Shown one piece after another: positions 15,109 to 25,300 of a DNA stretch of 36,017 nucleotides. The notes beneath the pieces are model-generated. The model was given only the letters and a program-made list of their open reading frames with translations, ran no database searches and was not told the DNA's origin. The position numbers and the translations under genes are program-made. The stretch lies in assembly GCA_020436695.1 (NCBI GenBank), contig JAGQXH010000005.1, positions 1-36,017 of the forward strand. Direction: 5' to 3'. The stretch is from Lewinella sp. Lineage in GTDB: Bacteria > Bacteroidota > Bacteroidia > Chitinophagales > Saprospiraceae. Position 1 is the first letter of the stretch. Each line of letters begins with the position of its first letter.

Positions 15109-16416
15109 TTATACCCTTCTCTCATTCAGATATAATACCGCTGCCGGTCTGGTTCTCCCATTTGTGCCGTTCTTCCCATCTGCACCCTTTTGCCCGTCGA
15201 TCCCTTCGCTTCCCTGTACTTCAGGTATCTTCCCGATTCCTCCCCGGCCCCCGAAACCTCCGGCACCTCCTTGACCTCCCTGCCCGCCTATACCTCCTTC
15301 TGAGGGTAGAGAATGCATACTTATCTGTTGTTCTGATTTCGGGAGGACTGATAAATAGATGTTGGAGGAAAGCCCTCCGTTTGCACCATGACCGCCTCTC
15401 CCGCCCTGGCCGCCATTACCACCGTCTCCTCCCTGGCCGCCTTTGATATTACCGGAGACGCCTTTGTAGCCTGCCGTTCCGTGGCCGCCATTCCCGCCAC
15501 TGCCGCCGTTGCCGCCCTGCCCGCCGTTTCCACCTTTGCCGGCCTGAGAGAACACGGCCAGTGGCCCGCTCAGTTTTCTTATGCTCAGCTCGGCGATCTT
15601 GCACATGCCGCCGTTCTTACCTTTCTGCCCATCTGTTCCGGCTTTGCCGTTGGTTCCGGCTTGGCCGTCCAGGGACAATGGATCGGGTAGCGTGCGGATC
15701 ATTGCTCCGAGGGTGCCGTATTCAAGGTCCATGGGTAAGCCGTCCTGACCGGGAGTCCCATCTAGCCCATCGATGCCGTCGGAGCCGTGATGTGTACCTT
15801 TGTCGATGTCGACGGGAAAAGGGGTGGGTAAAATGCCGATCTGATAAGCATCCTTCGGCTGATCGGGCAGTACAATGAGTTCCTGGCATAAGAGGGAGAA
15901 CACATTGCCCCTGATTACCATGCTGGCCCCGGGCTCAAGGACCAGGGTGCCGATGTTCACAGCAGTATACAGCTCCTCCATTTTTGACAATCCCCATTCT
16001 TCGGCCCGGGCGCTTACATCCCACACCTCTCCGGCCGGCACTCTTTTGTATAGGATGCTCCAGGCCTTGACGTGGACCGGCAGGTGATGGGCAAGACTGG
16101 CCAGATCACTTTCTTTCATTTGGCCCTCAGCGAAAACAATGGATTCTCCCCGGTCGTGCATCCCCTGGCCCAGCCTGGAACGGGCGATCAGCTGCTCGTT
16201 AAAGAAATGCTTTGCTCTTTCCCGACGTTCCTCCGCAGTAGCATCACTCACGATCTCGCGGCACATCTGCAACGTAGGGAGGGTAAAGTGGCTAACCAAT
16301 GTTTCTCCCAGTATCAGCAGATCTGGATCATGACCTAATTTTTTGGCTTTCGCTTTAAATTCCGACAGATACTGCCCGGAAAGCATAATTGGGGGTAAAG
16401 AGGTAGAGGTTCTCAT
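15109..16416 (-). CDS. Collagen-like Gly-rich protein, paralogue of the next gene
   Basis: The 435-residue product has a head of about 215 residues (AKKLGHDPDLLILGE, then LYTAVNIGTLVLEPGASMVI). Gly-X-Y-like repeats fill most of the rest (for example DGIDGLDGTPGQDG and GKGGNGGQGGNGG), with beta interruptions at KIAELSIRKLSGPLAVFS and NIYLSVLPKSEQQIS. No signal peptide or anchoring tail is seen. The layout matches the 405-residue protein encoded downstream, and the two heads share the AKKxGH and N-x-GTL motifs. It starts 11 bases after the glycosyltransferase stop. Pairing suggests a heteromeric fibre or two fibre types, by inference. A glycosyltransferase immediately upstream could modify these or the other block proteins. 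Confidence 0.82.
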   Translation of the reverse strand: MRTSTSLPPIMLSGQYLSEFKAKAKKLGHDPDLLILGETLVSHFTLPTLQMCREIVSDATAEERRERAKHFFNEQLIARSRLGQGMHDRGESIVFAEGQMKESDLASLAHHLPVHVKAWSILYKRVPAGEVWDVSARAEEWGLSKMEELYTAVNIGTLVLEPGASMVIRGNVFSLLCQELIVLPDQPKDAYQIGILPTPFPVDIDKGTHHGSDGIDGLDGTPGQDGLPMDLEYGTLGAMIRTLPDPLSLDGQAGTNGKAGTDGQKGKNGGMCKIAELSIRKLSGPLAVFSQAGKGGNGGQGGNGGSGGNGGHGTAGYKGVSGNIKGGQGGDGGNGGQGGRGGHGANGGLSSNIYLSVLPKSEQQISMHSLPSEGGIGGQGGQGGAGGFGGRGGIGKIPEVQGSEGIDGQKGADGKNGTNGRTRPAAVLYLNERRV

Positions 16417-16427
16417 GAAAACTTGGT

Positions 16428-18341
16428 TTAGCAGGAAAGATATTGCACGCTTAGCTGTGGAATGTAACTATGTACCGGCGCGAAGGGCCTCTTGGCTCTT
16501 ACCATCTCAAAAGCATTCTTCTGATGGTCGATGTTGCGATTGTGATGACTGTTCGGATTGTCGGTGGTGTAGATATACCACACCTTTTCGTTGAAATGAA
16601 CGCGGTAAAAGCCCGCCATTTCCAATAAGGGGAACATCACTGCCGCATCCACTCCGGCCTGAAGCCAGTGGCCTTTTTCATCTTTCAGGCAGCTAAATTC
16701 CGGATCCTGTTCGGCAATACACTGGAAGAGCCCGGCACGGAAAGTGCGGAGGTGTGACGTTCGCCATTCCTGCCGAAGGGTGAGGAAATCATTGGGTGAG
16801 GAAAAGGGAGCAGATATTCCCAGGCCACCGTCATCGTCCTGATACTGGCCGTACAGTACCCAGCAATCGTACTTTTGATAGTGTTCCCGGACCGAGGAGA
16901 TCACATCCGGAACAGCCAGTCGGTCATCGCCGTCCAGGCAAATGACAATATCATCCGGTTCGCAATACTGGGTGATCACCTGATGGTAGTTGTAGGCTGT
17001 TCCACGCCGCTCGCTGTTTCGGATGAGCTGGGCGGAGAGCCTTTCGGGAGGAGAAAAATCAGCGGTTTGATCCGTACTGGCATCATCCACAAAGATCACC
17101 CGAAAATCATCGGTATCCTGCACGATCAGGCTTTCCACACATTGATCCAGGAAAGTTCCGGGGTTGTGGAAAGGAACAAAAACGACAATTCCGGGTATCT
17201 TTACCTCCTCTTTTGACCCTTCGGAGATCTGCTTCCCCGGCCCATAGAGCAACCGAAGGGCCATTCCTCTGGCTTCCCTGCCTTTCTCATAGATCCACTG
17301 CGGCAGTTCGGGTACTTTGAACATCAGATTAACCGCCCGGATCGTTTCGCTTACCCGTCCGCAAGCCAGTGCACAGGCACAGTGCTCCAGTAGCAGCAGA
17401 TAATCATAAACGGGCTTCTCAATGAAAAGCTGGTCCTTTGTAGGATAGCTAATACCTTGTATGGCAAAAGAAGAATAATAGTAGCCTTGCTGATAGGCCC
17501 CGGTGGCCCGGTAGTGTCGCACGATCGCGTAAAGTGGCTCCAAACGCTGTGGTCGCTCATCCATCGCCATTTGGTAAGCGCTCAGTACTTCCGACCAGGG
17601 ATGCTGCAGCAAACGTTTCATTTCCGCTCGCTGGTACATAGCGTACCAGGTCTCTTCCACCCAGCCGTCGGTGGCGGCCAATCGTTTTTCATACCATTCC
17701 AGTGCTTCTTCCCACTGGCCCAGGTCTTTATACGATTGTGCCAGGTAGAACTTATAACGGGTATTACCGGGTTCAGCCTTTAGACCTTCCAATAGTAAGC
17801 GGGCATCCCGTTCATATTTATCCGAGCGGTTTCCACCGTCGCCGAAATGGCTCAGTTCGACCTCCGGCAGGAAATCCCATCGTTTAGCACCTTCAGCGTG
17901 CAGGTATTCATGGGTAACACCGATATAATGCCAGTCAAAGCGGTTGGCAAAAAGCATGGCCTGAGAGTAATCCAAAGGGCCCGAATAGCGGATCTCATAA
18001 TAATCAGCCCATAGCCGGTGCCGGAATTCCTGATGAACAGCCAGGGTCATATCGGCATCCATCACCAGAATGTAGTCGCTCTTGCCGGCAGCAAGTTGAA
18101 CAACTTCTGTACGATTGTGCCCGAAATTGATCCATTCGCATTGATGCAATTTCCCGGGAATACCATTCAATGCTTCGGTGATCACTGCCTGCGTGCCATC
18201 GGTGGAACCGGTATCACAGATCACCCAATAGTTGATCCACGGGCGTGCAGAAGCCAGGGCACGACCGATCACGTGCGCCTCATTTTTTACGATCATGCAC
18301 AGGCAGATCGTCTTTAAGTCCGGCTTAGGTGATCTTGACAT
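16428..18341 (-). CDS. Two-domain glycosyltransferase with TPR linker
   Basis: The 637-residue cytoplasmic protein has two family-2 (GT-A fold) glycosyltransferase domains. The first starts at residue 11 (TICLCMIVKNEAHVI) with CDTGSTDGT at 42-50 and a DxD-type MDADM at 94-98. A central helical part (about 190-380) contains TPR-like units (KFYLAQSYKDLGQWEEALEWYEK). The second domain, from about 395 (VVFVPFHNPGTFLDQCV), has VDDASTDQT and CLDGDDRL. Such enzymes transfer sugars from nucleotide-sugar donors to proteins or glycans, and the TPR linker can bind acceptor proteins. Its start codon overlaps the end of the upstream FISUMP gene by 17 bases, so the two are translationally coupled. Acceptor unknown; the neighbouring leaderless fibre proteins are obvious candidates. 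Confidence 0.9.
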   Translation of the reverse strand: MSRSPKPDLKTICLCMIVKNEAHVIGRALASARPWINYWVICDTGSTDGTQAVITEALNGIPGKLHQCEWINFGHNRTEVVQLAAGKSDYILVMDADMTLAVHQEFRHRLWADYYEIRYSGPLDYSQAMLFANRFDWHYIGVTHEYLHAEGAKRWDFLPEVELSHFGDGGNRSDKYERDARLLLEGLKAEPGNTRYKFYLAQSYKDLGQWEEALEWYEKRLAATDGWVEETWYAMYQRAEMKRLLQHPWSEVLSAYQMAMDERPQRLEPLYAIVRHYRATGAYQQGYYYSSFAIQGISYPTKDQLFIEKPVYDYLLLLEHCACALACGRVSETIRAVNLMFKVPELPQWIYEKGREARGMALRLLYGPGKQISEGSKEEVKIPGIVVFVPFHNPGTFLDQCVESLIVQDTDDFRVIFVDDASTDQTADFSPPERLSAQLIRNSERRGTAYNYHQVITQYCEPDDIVICLDGDDRLAVPDVISSVREHYQKYDCWVLYGQYQDDDGGLGISAPFSSPNDFLTLRQEWRTSHLRTFRAGLFQCIAEQDPEFSCLKDEKGHWLQAGVDAAVMFPLLEMAGFYRVHFNEKVWYIYTTDNPNSHHNRNIDHQKNAFEMVRAKRPFAPVHSYIPQLSVQYLSC

Positions 18342-20118
18342 AACGAACCGATAAAAAGTAATTGATCAACTGACTGTTGGCGGCGTTAATGGAGGAACTG
18401 GCAGATGAGAATAATCCGTAAAAGTTTGAACCGGGGCTGCTGTTATCAGCCGAAGCAGTCCAGTAGAAACCCATATTCTGCAGGTTAAAGAATCCATTGT
18501 TGTCGTCACCAAAGCCACCCAGTTGCGCATTGAAATTGGAGCTTCCACCGGCGATCAGCTCCGCGTAAGTGTAGTTGTCAAAAAGATCTTTCCAATCATC
18601 GACGGTCGGGAGTCGCCAGCCGGAGGGAATATTGCTTTGGGCGCCAGCTATGGTATACAGCATTCCGTATTGAGCCCTATAACCGGAGTGGTTATCATAG
18701 TTTACCGATTCTCCACTCACGTAATAGGCCAGATTGGCTGCCATCCAGGTCTGATTGACCTTTTCCATATATACGGTGGGATAGATCTGCCCATTTGGAT
18801 CGATAAAAAAATTGGCGGAAATGAATACGGAAAACTGCACGGCATTCAGGAATCCTCCATTGCCGTTGTAGGCCTGGAGCGTGAAAAAGACCGGTGTATC
18901 TTCCGATATCTTTCCCGGCATTGTAATGGTATCGGCATCACTGTTTACCGGGGCGGCATTAGGGTAGGATCTGGTGATCATATTTACACCGGGGGTGTTG
19001 GTGATCAACTGGATCTTATCTACATAGAACATGGCCCACCGCAGCGGTATACTTACGACGGTACTAGGGTTGGAGATCCCGATAATGGGATCCGGCCCGA
19101 AAAAACTGACGATCCCGCGTGTGATCGGCGCATTTTGCTTAGCAATATCAAGAACGAACACTTCATCATTGTAGGTGGTATTGCTGTTCTTGGTAAAACT
19201 GGTGAACTGTACATACATCTGCGTATGTCCGGCCGGGGTGAAAGAAATGACATTGCCGAAAGCAAAAGTGACGTTGGCCTTATCTCCGGTGCCGATGATC
19301 TCCATATTGTTCTTATTCGGTGTAAGCGTCCAAACCGGCGTATTGGCCTGTCCTGACACCGAAGGGTTGGCAATACCCCAACCGGTAGTTTGATCCGCAT
19401 AGATCGATCCGCTGATATTCCAGGCCGAGCCTTCCGGTGGCGTTTCCGATTTGCCGGCGGGTGCCAGCGAACCGGAGGTGGTGCCGTACACAAAAGTTAC
19501 CTGCACCTTTGGGGTGCCCGACCACATATCGGAGCCGTCGTAAAGCGGCGTATTGCCGGTATTTTTAAAGTTGAGATAAATGGTGTTGGTGAGGGGGTCG
19601 GAAGTCGCCGAGACAAAGACATTGCCCTGATTATCCAGGTTGATCAGCAGGGTATCACTCAGGTTGACACTGGTGGGTGTATCGGCTTTGTTTAAGGCCA
19701 GTGGGATACTCAGCGAAAGCGGTATCGCATTGCCGGTGAGTCCGGCAAAGTTAAAGATGACGGAATCGGAACCAGGCGCAGCATCCGATTGGACCGATTC
19801 GATATTAAAGCTCAGTTTATCTCCGGCGGCCCAGGTGCCACCGGTGTTGTTGAAAGTCAGCAAAAGAGCAATATCATTGGCATCATAGGAAAAAGACCAT
19901 CCGTTTTGGGAAATATTGGTGATCTTCATCGCCTGCATCTCCGCATCGGAAAAATAGTAGGGCATATAGATCTTGATGGTGGCACCCGCTGCAATGGTGA
20001 TACTTCCGCCGGAATTATTGCTCAGGCTGATGTTCAGCGTAGCACTGACGCCTACATAAATTACGGCCTGATCATCTGCGGCGGGGTTCTGGAGAGAAAG
20101 AGTTAGGGAATCGGCCAT
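18325..20118 (-). CDS. Fibre-like protein with shared N-terminal module and C-terminal FISUMP domain
   Basis: Residues 1 to about 335 are a beta-rich module shared with the upstream 701-residue protein; signature stretches are LYDGSDMWSGTPKV and PPEGSAWNISG. After a middle region comes a FISUMP domain (about 433-597), recognised by DPNGQIYPTVYM, QTWMAANLAYYV, WRLPTVDDWKDLF, FYWTAS and the closing SVRYVKI. FISUMP domains have a C-type-lectin-like fold and serve as ligand-binding ends, sometimes as targets of diversity-generating retroelements. No signal peptide is visible. The gene follows its paralogue by 3 bases and overlaps the glycosyltransferase start. It is most likely a receptor-binding or adhesin subunit of a common scaffold, but this is inference. 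Confidence 0.85.
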   Translation of the reverse strand: MADSLTLSLQNPAADDQAVIYVGVSATLNISLSNNSGGSITIAAGATIKIYMPYYFSDAEMQAMKITNISQNGWSFSYDANDIALLLTFNNTGGTWAAGDKLSFNIESVQSDAAPGSDSVIFNFAGLTGNAIPLSLSIPLALNKADTPTSVNLSDTLLINLDNQGNVFVSATSDPLTNTIYLNFKNTGNTPLYDGSDMWSGTPKVQVTFVYGTTSGSLAPAGKSETPPEGSAWNISGSIYADQTTGWGIANPSVSGQANTPVWTLTPNKNNMEIIGTGDKANVTFAFGNVISFTPAGHTQMYVQFTSFTKNSNTTYNDEVFVLDIAKQNAPITRGIVSFFGPDPIIGISNPSTVVSIPLRWAMFYVDKIQLITNTPGVNMITRSYPNAAPVNSDADTITMPGKISEDTPVFFTLQAYNGNGGFLNAVQFSVFISANFFIDPNGQIYPTVYMEKVNQTWMAANLAYYVSGESVNYDNHSGYRAQYGMLYTIAGAQSNIPSGWRLPTVDDWKDLFDNYTYAELIAGGSSNFNAQLGGFGDDNNGFFNLQNMGFYWTASADNSSPGSNFYGLFSSASSSINAANSQLINYFLSVRYVKIT

Positions 20119-20121
20119 CGG

Positions 20122-22227
20122 TCAGTATTTGATAATGTAAGTGAGGGCAAAGTAAGGTGGACGGTTTTCGTGTGCCTGATCACCTCCGGCCTCCGTTGTG
20201 CCGTAGAAATGATTGTCATTGTCTTTACCTCCATGACTTCCCATCTGATTGCTCTCGTATATTCCAAGCGGCCAGTTACTATAGGATTCTCCAAACCCAT
20301 AATGTTTATGACTAGGCATTTCATCAACCGTCAGGGTGACCTTTTTAACTCCGCCTTTTTCGTTGAGATTATAGGTTTTGCCGGCACCGACCACAAAACG
20401 ATCACGCAGATCCGGGACCGTTCCGCCGATCAGGGCATGGAGGTTAGGATATTGACTCTGGGTAATGGACTGACCCGCGCAGAGCAGCCACCCGTTGGGA
20501 GGCTCGGTACCGCTATACGTAATGATGGTGCCCACCGGCATCTGGTTCACGGCTGTGGTTTGAGCGGTGGCTGCCGGTTCAATGGCTCCTTTCTGATCTT
20601 TTTCCATGTTTACTTTATTATTTGCTAAAGGTGTTGTCGCTTCTTCATCCAGCACACTGGGCGGATACAGGTTCAGGGTATATATGGTTTCGGCCGCAAT
20701 GGGATACACTTCATAGCTGGTAGCCTGACTGGGGATAGAGAGTTTGACCGGATTGCCGCCCGCTGCATCCTGAGCTATGATCTCAAAAGAGCCCTGCCCG
20801 GCGATGGCCCATTCCAGTTTGAAGGTGTTGCTATTCGGTGCCGTTGTATCGATCGATTCGATAGTAAAGCTGTAAATGACGGGAGGGAAATTTATCGGGA
20901 CGGTACACTGTACCTTATTCAGCAGGTTTTGTTGATCGATGTCCGAATAGGCAGCACAGTATATCGTAAGCATCCCGCTCGCCTGGACGCCGGAGAACAG
21001 CAAAATGTAGGAGTCAATATTCAGAGCCTGATGAGCTACCTCATAATTCGTGGAATAATCGGGAATATCCAGTCCGGAAAAATTGAAAGTCAATTTAACA
21101 CTGGCTACGCCGAACATCGACCAGTTCAGGGGGACTTCCAACTGCTGTTCCGGACTACTGACTTCCACTTCATCTTCCGGGCTCCAAATGGCAATGGCAC
21201 CGGGATTGGGCGGGTATTGCTTGTGGATAGGTATGACTATGAGGGCATCGTTGTACGTGGTATTGTCATTTTGGGTAAATCCTGTGAATTGTAAATAGAC
21301 CTGCGTTGCTCCGGGTGGCGTTAGGGAAATGATCCCTTCAAAGTCAAAGGATACATTCGCACTGTCTCCGGTACCGATGATCTCCTGATTGGTCTTTATC
21401 GGTTCCAGTATCCAACTGGGCGTGTTCGCCTGCCCGGTGACGGAAGGGTTGGTCACCTTCCACCCGGTAGTTTGGTCAATTCCTATTTTAGCACTTATAT
21501 TCCAGGCTGAACCCTCCGGCGGATTATCCGACTTATTATTGGGGGCTAATGCGCCACTTGTAATGCCGTATACGAAGCTCACGATCACTTTCGGTGTACC
21601 GGACCACATGCTGGAGCCGTCGTACAGATCATGGGTGCTGATGTTCTTAAAATTGACGTTTAAAACATTGGTGATGGGGCTGTCGGCATCAGATACATAC
21701 ACGAGCCCATCATTGGTCACGTCGACATCCAGCACGGTGCTCAGATCCACATTAGTACTTTGCGGTTTTTGATTGAGGATCAGTGGACAGGCCAGTTGTA
21801 AAGGCACTCCGGCCGTCGTAAAGTTATGGAAGGCGATCAGAATAGAGTAGGTTCCCGTTATTGCGGTGGAGAGTATCTCGGAAATATCAAACGAAAACGA
21901 CGAACCGGCCGCCCAACTTCCGGCTTCCGTATCGTCCCAACGGAGCATAAGACTCAGGTCTTGTTCATTATAGCTGGATGCCCATCCTTCCTGAGAGATA
22001 TTTTCCACCTGCATATTTTGCAACTCCTCATCACTGAATATTTCAAGCGGCATGAATATTTCCAGATAAGAGGCAGACGTGCCTGCCTGCAGGCTAATAG
22101 CTGTTCCCAGTTGATTGGTAAGGCTTACCTTTAATGCCGCGCTTACGCCGTCATATATCAAAGGCTGGTTGTCCAATGCCGGATTGGCAATGTCAATGAT
22201 GATCGATCCGTTAGTCGTGCTATCCAT
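20122..22227 (-). CDS. Fibre-like protein with shared N-terminal module and phage tail-collar domain
   Basis: The 701-residue product shares its first ~335 residues with the downstream FISUMP protein (LYDGSSMWSGTPKV, PPEGSAWNISA, NTPSWILEP). A middle Ig-like region follows (about 340-545). The C-terminus (about 563-701) is a phage tail-collar/microcystin-dependent-protein domain: MPVGTIITYSG, PPNGWLLCAGQ, VPDLRDRFVVGAG, EMPSHKHYGFG and the closing NRPPYFALTYIIKY. Tail-collar domains occur at the receptor-binding ends of phage tail fibres and related bacterial particles. No signal peptide is seen, as expected for cytoplasmically assembled particles. A 156-base gap with a hairpin separates it from the large upstream gene. 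Confidence 0.87.
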   Translation of the reverse strand: MDSTTNGSIIIDIANPALDNQPLIYDGVSAALKVSLTNQLGTAISLQAGTSASYLEIFMPLEIFSDEELQNMQVENISQEGWASSYNEQDLSLMLRWDDTEAGSWAAGSSFSFDISEILSTAITGTYSILIAFHNFTTAGVPLQLACPLILNQKPQSTNVDLSTVLDVDVTNDGLVYVSDADSPITNVLNVNFKNISTHDLYDGSSMWSGTPKVIVSFVYGITSGALAPNNKSDNPPEGSAWNISAKIGIDQTTGWKVTNPSVTGQANTPSWILEPIKTNQEIIGTGDSANVSFDFEGIISLTPPGATQVYLQFTGFTQNDNTTYNDALIVIPIHKQYPPNPGAIAIWSPEDEVEVSSPEQQLEVPLNWSMFGVASVKLTFNFSGLDIPDYSTNYEVAHQALNIDSYILLFSGVQASGMLTIYCAAYSDIDQQNLLNKVQCTVPINFPPVIYSFTIESIDTTAPNSNTFKLEWAIAGQGSFEIIAQDAAGGNPVKLSIPSQATSYEVYPIAAETIYTLNLYPPSVLDEEATTPLANNKVNMEKDQKGAIEPAATAQTTAVNQMPVGTIITYSGTEPPNGWLLCAGQSITQSQYPNLHALIGGTVPDLRDRFVVGAGKTYNLNEKGGVKKVTLTVDEMPSHKHYGFGESYSNWPLGIYESNQMGSHGGKDNDNHFYGTTEAGGDQAHENRPPYFALTYIIKY

Positions 22228-22274
22228 CAGTATGCTTCTCGATTATGGTGTTTTAGGTTTTTCTCAGTTTGTTG

Positions 22275-22322
22275 GGATCTCTTGAGGCGAACGGGAAACG
22301 GCAACCGACTGGAAAGAGATCC
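22275..22322. terminator. Hairpin in the gap upstream of the fibre genes
   Basis: GGATCTCTT (22275-22283) and AAGAGATCC (22314-22322) form a perfect 9-base inverted repeat with a 30-base loop, in the 156-base gap between the 1456-residue protein gene and the tail-collar gene. It may be an attenuator or processing site splitting the block into two parts. There is no U-tract on the minus strand directly after it. Confidence 0.35.
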
Positions 22323-22383
22323 GGTCTCCGTTTATTTGGAATAAGTCATACTACATTTTGAGCACGATCTTACCATCTATCAT

Positions 22384-25300
22384 CTACTGTGTTCCGTCCT
22401 CATCGTCCGAACCCGGATCCAGTTGTAACCAGCCTTCCAGGATCGTTTGCGGCGTATAGCCGTACACGGGAGTTTCATTGGCGGCATTGGCCGGAAGCGG
22501 CGTACCTGCGGTTCCCATTGTGATCCAGGACCAGTCATAGCCGCTTTCCTGAGGTAAGGGCACGACCAGCCCGTTACTCATTTCCAAAATAGGCCGGGTA
22601 ACAAAGTTCACGCCCAGGCTATTCATAATAGCCGAATATTGATCGGAAGGCACGGTCAGTTCATTTACCGGTAAAATCCCGGAGGTGGCGTGTACCGGTG
22701 CCCGGGGGTCGATCAGCATGGTAATACTCTTTGCCGAAGCATTAAGCGTGAGCTGCAGCGTTTTCTCGTTGGGGAGTACCACTCCGCTACCCATGGATTC
22801 CGTCGCGGCCGGAGAATAGAAGAAAGCGCCAGTATAGGGATTACTACCGCTACCTTCGATGATATAGCCTACCAGGCCGTCGTCCAGATTATACAGGTCG
22901 CCCAGCCGCAGGGGGAAATTCACCTCGGCCAGATTGGCCGCACTATGCTCCATCCGTTCGGTGTACTCATATCGATCATTATTGACATCCTGAGGGAATG
23001 GGCTGCCGGGTCCGGTGTCGGCCTGGCTCAACGGAAGTAGATTGCCGGCGGTTTCCAGCCCCACTACCGCACGGGTCAGAGCCAGTGGGCGGCCGATCAA
23101 CACGCTCAGACTGGCATTTTGGGCGAAGTTGGCCGGATTGAGGAATTCATTGGAATTTTCAATGCTGGTCATGAGGTCTTCCAGATATTGGGCACTCTCC
23201 CCGTTCAAGTACCACATGTAGTTAGCCAGATGCGCATTTACCGTTGGTGCACCCTGTGGTCCGATGTCTTCGGCCAGGTCGTTGGTGGGATTGGCCGTAT
23301 TACCGGCGCGGGTCCGGTAAACCAGGCTCGGGTTAGTGGCCCGGTGCTCTACACCGAAAGTCCCGATCGGGGTACCGTCGGCATCGTAAAAGAACAGATT
23401 GTCATCAAGATGATTGGGGAGTACCCAGCCGCAAACGGGCGAAGTGGCCGGATGCGTGTTCATCTCTACAAAATCGCCGGTGATGCCGCTGACGTCATCA
23501 TTAAAGGTAGCGGATAACCATTGGAACCACAGGCGGGTAGGTGCCAAAACGCGTGGAGGCAGATAGATCAGTCCCTTGTGTTCGGTATCATTTTCCAGTG
23601 GTGTCATGGAGTAGGCCGTGATGGTAGCCAGGGATCCGTCCGGATTGAACGTGCTGGTTTTAAGATCCATTCGCTGACCGAAGGCATCGACGATCTCTAT
23701 GCTCTTGATCTCCATGAAACCGGAACGCAGCGGGCCGAAATTTTCCTGGGCCAGCAGGTTGGTGGAAATGGGCTCCAGGCTATTGAAACCGAAATTATAC
23801 CAGTTGTCGTTAGGCGTAGCTTTGGCTTGAGCGGCAATGGCATTGGTAATGCTGTCCGACCTTTGGTAAACCAGATCTTCAACGCTTACCTGAGCGATGA
23901 AAGAAGTAAGGATCTGTTCCTGGTTGAAACCACTAATGCCTTGCGACAAAAACTTCCTGGAATCATAATATTGTGCGATCTGTTTGAGAGTGGCATCTTC
24001 CGGATCATTCGGGTGACTGCCAATGTAACTGTTGATCTGATGTACCAGTACACCGGCAGAATTAGAACTCATGGTAGCCGAATTGCCGTACTCAACGTAG
24101 TTTTCAATGGTGAACGGTACCGGCGTGTCGCCGTTCATGATGTATTGATAATCAACAGCATCAGCGTCCAGTACGAAGAAATCCGTCAGGTTGGTATCCG
24201 AATAGATCTCATTAGCGTTGGTATCGGTCGATTCTCGCTTCAGGGGATACAGTTTGATATTCCAGATCATGAATATGGGCAGGAAAGGATCAACCCGGCT
24301 GGAAGAGAATGCCGTTAGTGCTTTTTGTGTGGTCCAGGCGACAATGTTCGGAGTCCAGCCGTTATCATCGGCGTTGGTGAAGGTTAAGGTCAACGCCTGA
24401 GGAGCCTCCACGACAACAGACTCATTTTTGGCCGGCACGTAGTTTTCGGCCCCGACGGTAGCGTACAGGCTTGTTGCGGGTGGGGTCGGGACCCCACCTG
24501 GGTTGGGAGCGATATCCAACGGACTGAGACCACCCTGGCCGTACATCAGGGAGATAATGAAATTGTCCGGTGAACTGACCGCCGGGTTATTTCCACCGCC
24601 CTGTGCGGCCAGTGCCGTACTTACTACGGTTGCGAGCATAGGAGTGATCAGATAAGCTTCCCCGATGAGGCATTGCACATCGGTCTGCATGGGCGTATTG
24701 TCGGTAATTTCTGGTAACCCGCTGAGTTGAGATACTTTAACCTGAAAATCGTTGTTTTCATAGCTGATGGTGAGGGTGTCCAATAGCTCCTGACTCAATC
24801 TAACAAAGACCGTATCGGCATCTCCGTTGCGGGCTACCGGTTCCATCATATCCCCTTCCATCAGAACTACCGGCTCGGCCGGTTCGTAGAAGGAAGGCGC
24901 CTTGGCCGTCTGCAGGGTCCATTCCGGATATTGGTTGAGCGCCTGCAGGACGTTGTGGTAATTGGTCCATACTGCATAGGCCAGACTGGAGGTGGAAACG
25001 GTACTTCCGGGATTTTGCAGGCCCGTGATCACCCCGGTGATCATATCGGTAGTATACAACAATATTCCGACTTTATTCCCCTGATCGACCACGGCATTCA
25101 ATTCACCGGAACTGCTGGTAGCCAGAAAGTTGGCCAGATCATTCAGTTCGATATTGGGATCCGTTATTTCTTCAGTGAATAACTTGACGTAATGGGTCCA
25201 GTCCATGAACAACTGTTTGCGCATCAGGCTCAGCCCTTCCCGGCCCATATCGTAATCTTTTTGCGCCTGATTGAGCAAGTGCAGCTTTTCTGCCAGGTCG

